Under the pieces are notes generated by a model. That model made no database searches. It had not been told where the DNA came from and worked only from the letters and a program-made list of their open reading frames with translations. A stretch of DNA of 7,450 nt from CAXSDR01 sp964236445 (GTDB lineage: Bacteria > Actinomycetota > Actinomycetes > Motilibacterales > Motilibacteraceae), in the NCBI GenBank assembly GCA_964236445.1, contig CAXSDR010000132.1:1-7450 (forward strand), written 5' to 3'. The translations under genes were made by a program, and so were the position numbers. Of the stretch, positions 5,682 to 7,450 are shown piece after piece. Positions within the stretch are counted from its first letter, which is position 1, and the number at the start of each line of letters is the position of its first letter.

Positions 5682-6332
5682 ATGCCCGGACCCCAGCGCC
5701 GTGGCGCCGGCGGACCTGCCGGCGCTGGTGGCAGCAGTGCCGCAGGCGCAAGTGGTGGCGGCGGCGACCGTCGCGGCGGCCGCGGCCGTGACGACCGCGG
5801 CTCTGCCGGCGGCGACAAGAACAACTACGTCGAGCGAGTCGTCGCGATCAACCGCGTCGCCAAGGTCGTCAAGGGTGGCCGTCGCTTCAGCTTCACCGCC
5901 CTCGTCGTCGTAGGCGATGGCGACGGGACGGTCGGCGTCGGCTACGGCAAGGCCAAGGAGGTGCCCGCGGCGATCGCCAAGGGTGTCGAAGAGGCCAAGA
6001 AGCACTTCTTCAAGGTGCCGCGCGTGCAGGGCACGATTCCTCACCCCATCCAGGGTGAGGCCGCTGCCGGCGTGGTGCTCCTGAAGCCTGCGTCGCCGGG
6101 TACGGGTGTCATCGCCGGCGGTCCGGTGCGCGCCGTCCTGGAGTGCGCCGGCATCCACGACGTGCTGTCGAAGTCGCTCGGCTCGTCGAACGCGATCAAC
6201 ATCGTGCACGCGACCGTTGCCGCTCTCAAGGGGCTCGAGCGGCCCGAGGCCGTGGCGGCACGCCGTGGCCTTCCCCTCGAGGATGTCGCCCCCGCCCGAC
6301 TGCTCCGCGCTCGCGCTGCCGGGGTGGCGTGA
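5682..6332 (+). CDS. rpsE: 30S ribosomal protein S5
   Basis: S5 lies at the mRNA entry channel with S3 and S4 and affects decoding fidelity. The 216 residues comprise a disordered-looking tail of about 47 residues, rich in Gly, Arg, Ala, Ser and Asp, and then the conserved body. The N-terminal double-stranded-RNA-binding-like domain runs from YVERVVAINRVAKVVKGGRR (about 49-68) through GDGDGTVGVGYGKAKEVP (about 78-95). The C-terminal fold carries TIPHPIQGEAAAGVVLLKPA (about 118-137), GTGVIAGGPVRAVLE (about 140-154) and the SSNAINIVHATVAAL segment (about 168-182). E. coli S5 is 167 residues long and lacks the tail. Actinobacterial S5 proteins are commonly long. The stop overlaps the rpmD start (TGATG). 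Confidence 0.97.
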   Translation: MPGPQRRGAGGPAGAGGSSAAGASGGGGDRRGGRGRDDRGSAGGDKNNYVERVVAINRVAKVVKGGRRFSFTALVVVGDGDGTVGVGYGKAKEVPAAIAKGVEEAKKHFFKVPRVQGTIPHPIQGEAAAGVVLLKPASPGTGVIAGGPVRAVLECAGIHDVLSKSLGSSNAINIVHATVAALKGLERPEAVAARRGLPLEDVAPARLLRARAAGVA

Positions 6333-6514
6333 TGGGCCGGCTCCGTGTGGTGCAGACCCGCTCGAAGATCGGCGGCACGCACGTGCAGCGCGAGACGCTT
6401 CGCACGCTGGGACTCAAGCGCATCAGCGACTCCGTCATCAAGGAGGACCGTCCCGAGATCCGCGGGATGGTCAACACGGTGGCTCATCTCGTCACCGTTG
6501 AGGAGGTCGACTAG
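6332..6514 (+). CDS. rpmD: 50S ribosomal protein L30
   Basis: L30 is a small 50S protein of the ferredoxin-like fold. It is non-essential in some bacteria, but its place between rpsE and rplO is conserved. The 60 residues match the family (about 58-61). The segments RLRVVQTRSKIGGTHVQRET and LRTLGLKRI (about residues 3-31) are the L30 signature, followed by the short helix-strand ending NTVAHLVTVEEV. The ATG at 6332 shares its A with the TGA of rpsE, so it is probably translated by re-initiation. The TAG stop is 2 bases before the rplO ATG, and the end of this gene holds the rplO ribosome binding site. Confidence 0.97.
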   Translation: MGRLRVVQTRSKIGGTHVQRETLRTLGLKRISDSVIKEDRPEIRGMVNTVAHLVTVEEVD

Positions 6515-6516
6515 TC

Positions 6517-6969
6517 ATGGCCGGCAAAGTTCCGCTCAAGGTCCATCACCTGCGTCCCGCTCCCGGGGCCAAGAAGGACAAGACCCGCGTAGGTCGCGGC
6601 GAGGGGTCCAAGGGCAAGACGGCAGGCCGCGGCACCAAGGGCACCAAGGCACGCAACACCGTGTCCCAGGGCTTCGAGGGTGGACAGATGCCGATGCACA
6701 TGCGGCTGCCCAAGCTCAAGGGCTTCCGCAACCCGTTCCGCGTCGAGTTCGAGATCCTGAACCTCGAGCGGATCGAGGAGCTCTATCCCGACGGTGGCAT
6801 CGTGACGGTCGACGACCTGCTCGCCAAGGGTGCGGTCAAGAAGAACCGTCCGGTCAAGATCCTCGGTTCGGGCGAGATCGGTGTTGCGGTCGACGTCACG
6901 GTCGACGCCCTCTCGGCGTCCGCTCGCGACAAGATCACCGCAGCCGGCGGGTCCATCACGCTGCTCTGA
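6517..6969 (+). CDS. rplO: 50S ribosomal protein L15
   Basis: L15 is a late-assembly 50S protein with a long extended basic N-terminal arm that threads through 23S rRNA. The 150 residues match the family (about 144-150). The arm is visible in the Gly/Lys/Arg-rich region TRVGRGEGSKGKTAGRGTKG (about residues 23-42). It is followed by the invariant GFEGGQMPMHMRLPKLKGF (about 52-70). The C-terminal domain contains DLLAKGAVKKNRPVKILGSG (positions approximate). The ATG at 6517 has the strong site AGGAGGT (6501-6507) 9 bases upstream within rpmD. It is the last gene before the 224-base gap ahead of secY. Confidence 0.98.
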   Translation: MAGKVPLKVHHLRPAPGAKKDKTRVGRGEGSKGKTAGRGTKGTKARNTVSQGFEGGQMPMHMRLPKLKGFRNPFRVEFEILNLERIEELYPDGGIVTVDDLLAKGAVKKNRPVKILGSGEIGVAVDVTVDALSASARDKITAAGGSITLL

Positions 6970-7033
6970 GTCCGTCTGCACGCCTTCACGGTGCCGGGCG
7001 CACGCATCGACGACCCGGCTCCATCGCACTGTC

Positions 7034-7092
7034 CGGACCCCGGGCGCCGAGGTCTCGGCTGTATGGTCGAGACCTCGACGTGCCGGGGTCCG
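7034..7092 (+). terminator. Long near-continuous hairpin, possible terminator or attenuator
   Basis: The outer arms at 7034-7043 and 7083-7092 pair perfectly over 10 bases. The inner arms at 7048-7057 and 7068-7077 pair perfectly over another 10. Between them, 7044-7046 can pair with 7079-7081 (one wobble), leaving only a C/A mismatch and one bulged G at 7082. The top can close further to a four-base GUAU loop at 7061-7064. This gives about 26 pairs in 59 bases. No U-run follows, so classical intrinsic termination is not supported, although U-less terminators are often proposed in Actinobacteria. It lies 64 bases after rplO and about 100 before secY. The structure is certain as a sequence pattern, but its function is inferred. 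Confidence 0.55.
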
Positions 7093-7104
7093 CGTGCTTA
7101 CGCT
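7075..7104 (+). promoter_or_regulatory. Weak candidate sigma-A-type promoter for secY
   Basis: TCGACG at 7075-7080 resembles a -35 box (four of six matches to TTGACA). TACGCT at 7099-7104 fits the actinobacterial -10 pattern TANNNT, with 18 bases between them. Transcription would begin near 7111, giving an untranslated leader of about 80 bases that contains the small hairpin at 7154-7171. The -35 box lies in the 3' arm of the large hairpin and within a 14-base dyad (7066-7079). Such matches arise often by chance. Confidence 0.25.
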
Positions 7105-7153
7105 GCTTCGCGCGCCTCTGCTCCATCTGACTGTCCCGTTCAGCCCGTGTCGA

Positions 7154-7171
7154 CCCACGCATCCGCGTGGG
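7154..7171 (+). promoter_or_regulatory. Small hairpin upstream of the secY ribosome binding site
   Basis: CCCACGC at 7154-7160 and GCGTGGG at 7165-7171 form a perfect 7-pair stem with a four-base ATCC loop. It ends 12 bases before the AGGAGGA ribosome binding site at 7184-7190, so it does not hide that site. It could influence ribosome access or transcript stability, or be the stem of a terminator without a U-run. Confidence 0.4.
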
Positions 7172-7193
7172 GCACCCTTGCGCAGGAGGATCC

Positions 7194-7450
7194 GTGCTCA
7201 CCGCGTTCGCCAGGGCGTTCCGCACTCCGGACCTGCGCCGCAAGATTCTGTTCACCATCAGCATCATGGGTCTGTTCCGCCTGGGCTCTGTCCTCCCGAC
7301 GCCCGGTGTCTCCTACCAGGCCGTGAAGTTCTGCACGAACCCCGACAACCTCGACAACTCCTCGGGCATCTATGGGCTGGTGAACCTCTTCAGCGGCGGT
7401 GCACTGCTCAAGCTGTCGATCTTCGCGCTGGGGATCATGCCCTACATCAC
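7194..7450 (+). CDS. secY: Protein translocase subunit SecY, N-terminal fragment (3' end outside window)
   Basis: SecY is the channel-forming subunit of the SecYEG translocon in the cytoplasmic membrane. The frame opens at GTG 7194 after the strong site AGGAGGA (7184-7190), with a short spacing of about 3-4 bases. It stays open for 85 complete codons to the window edge. The start MLTAFARAFRTPDLRRKILF is the actinobacterial SecY N-terminus. A first membrane segment runs from about residue 17 to 35 (FTISIMGLFRLGSVLP). The conserved plug-region block IYGLVNLFSGGALLKLSIFALGIMPYI (about 59-85, read as two adjoining parts) follows. A variable polar loop with one Cys (about 41-58) lies between. Its position after rplO is the normal spc order. 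Confidence 0.96.
   Translation, partial: MLTAFARAFRTPDLRRKILFTISIMGLFRLGSVLPTPGVSYQAVKFCTNPDNLDNSSGIYGLVNLFSGGALLKLSIFALGIMPYI

Larger units (their letters stand above)
6970..7193. other. Gene-free region between rplO and secY with three inverted repeats
   Basis: This 224-base gap is by far the longest in the cluster, and I find no credible gene in it on either strand. It holds three inverted repeats. A weak one pairs GCCGGG at 6993-6998 with CCCGGC at 7014-7019 across a 15-base loop. A very strong hairpin occupies 7034-7092. A compact 7-pair hairpin at 7154-7171 lies just before the secY ribosome binding site. None is followed by a clear U-run. The arrangement suggests a transcript boundary or control region between the ribosomal protein genes and secY. 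Confidence 0.7.

Noticed and set aside
5244..6209. Long minus-strand open frame (about 321 codons) opposite rplR and rpsE
   Set aside because: It is the antisense shadow of two certain ribosomal genes in GC-rich DNA, with a biased Asp/Val/Ala/Arg composition and no recognisable domain.
7062..7067. TATGGT as a -10 promoter box
   Set aside because: It fits TANNNT, but no -35-like sequence lies at proper distance and it sits in the loop and upper stem of the large hairpin.
6991..7326. Plus-strand open frame of about 111 codons across the rplO-secY gap and the secY start
   Set aside because: It runs through the hairpins, overlaps the clear SecY frame in another phase, and has a composition rich in Arg, Ser, Pro and Cys with no domain.
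1..7450. CRISPR array, mobile element, tRNA/rRNA genes or a novel multi-gene system
   Set aside because: There are no spaced direct repeats, transposase or integrase genes, cloverleaf-like sequences or unfamiliar genes. All coding space is taken by ribosomal protein genes and secY in conserved order.

Overview
The window is a stretch of the S10-spc ribosomal protein supercluster from a high-GC Gram-positive bacterium (Actinomycetota). Every gene is on the + strand. The evidence for the lineage is strongly GC-biased third codon positions, frequent GTG starts, a zinc-ribbon (type Z) S14, actinobacterial-style S8 and SecY N-termini, and long low-complexity tails on S3, S5, L5 and L22. I cannot fix the genus. 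A Micrococcales- or Propionibacteriales-like organism is a guess.

Layout: the 3' end of rplB (L2, positions 1-209) is followed by rpsS, rplV, rpsC, rplP, rpmC and rpsQ (the S10-type block, 226-2702). Only 10 bases later come rplN, rplX, rplE, rpsN/rpsZ, rpsH, rplF, rplR, rpsE, rpmD and rplO (the spc-type block, 2713-6969). After a 224-base gap without a gene (6970-7193), secY starts at a GTG at 7194 and runs off the end of the window.

The genes are packed very tightly, with junctions such as TAGTG, TGATG, GTGA and TAATG and one 8-base overlap. This implies translational coupling and most likely one long transcript. Only three gaps exceed 20 bases: rpsN-rpsH (77), rplR-rpsE (57) and rplO-secY (224). 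Products up to L15 are parts of the 30S or 50S subunit. SecY is the channel of the Sec translocon.

The coding content is ordinary housekeeping and I see no undescribed multi-gene system. The points worth a second look are non-coding. They are a long near-continuous hairpin (7034-7092) between rplO and secY, a second small hairpin just before the secY ribosome binding site, a possible secY promoter between them, and a stem whose 3' arm abuts the rpsH start codon and covers its weak ribosome binding region.
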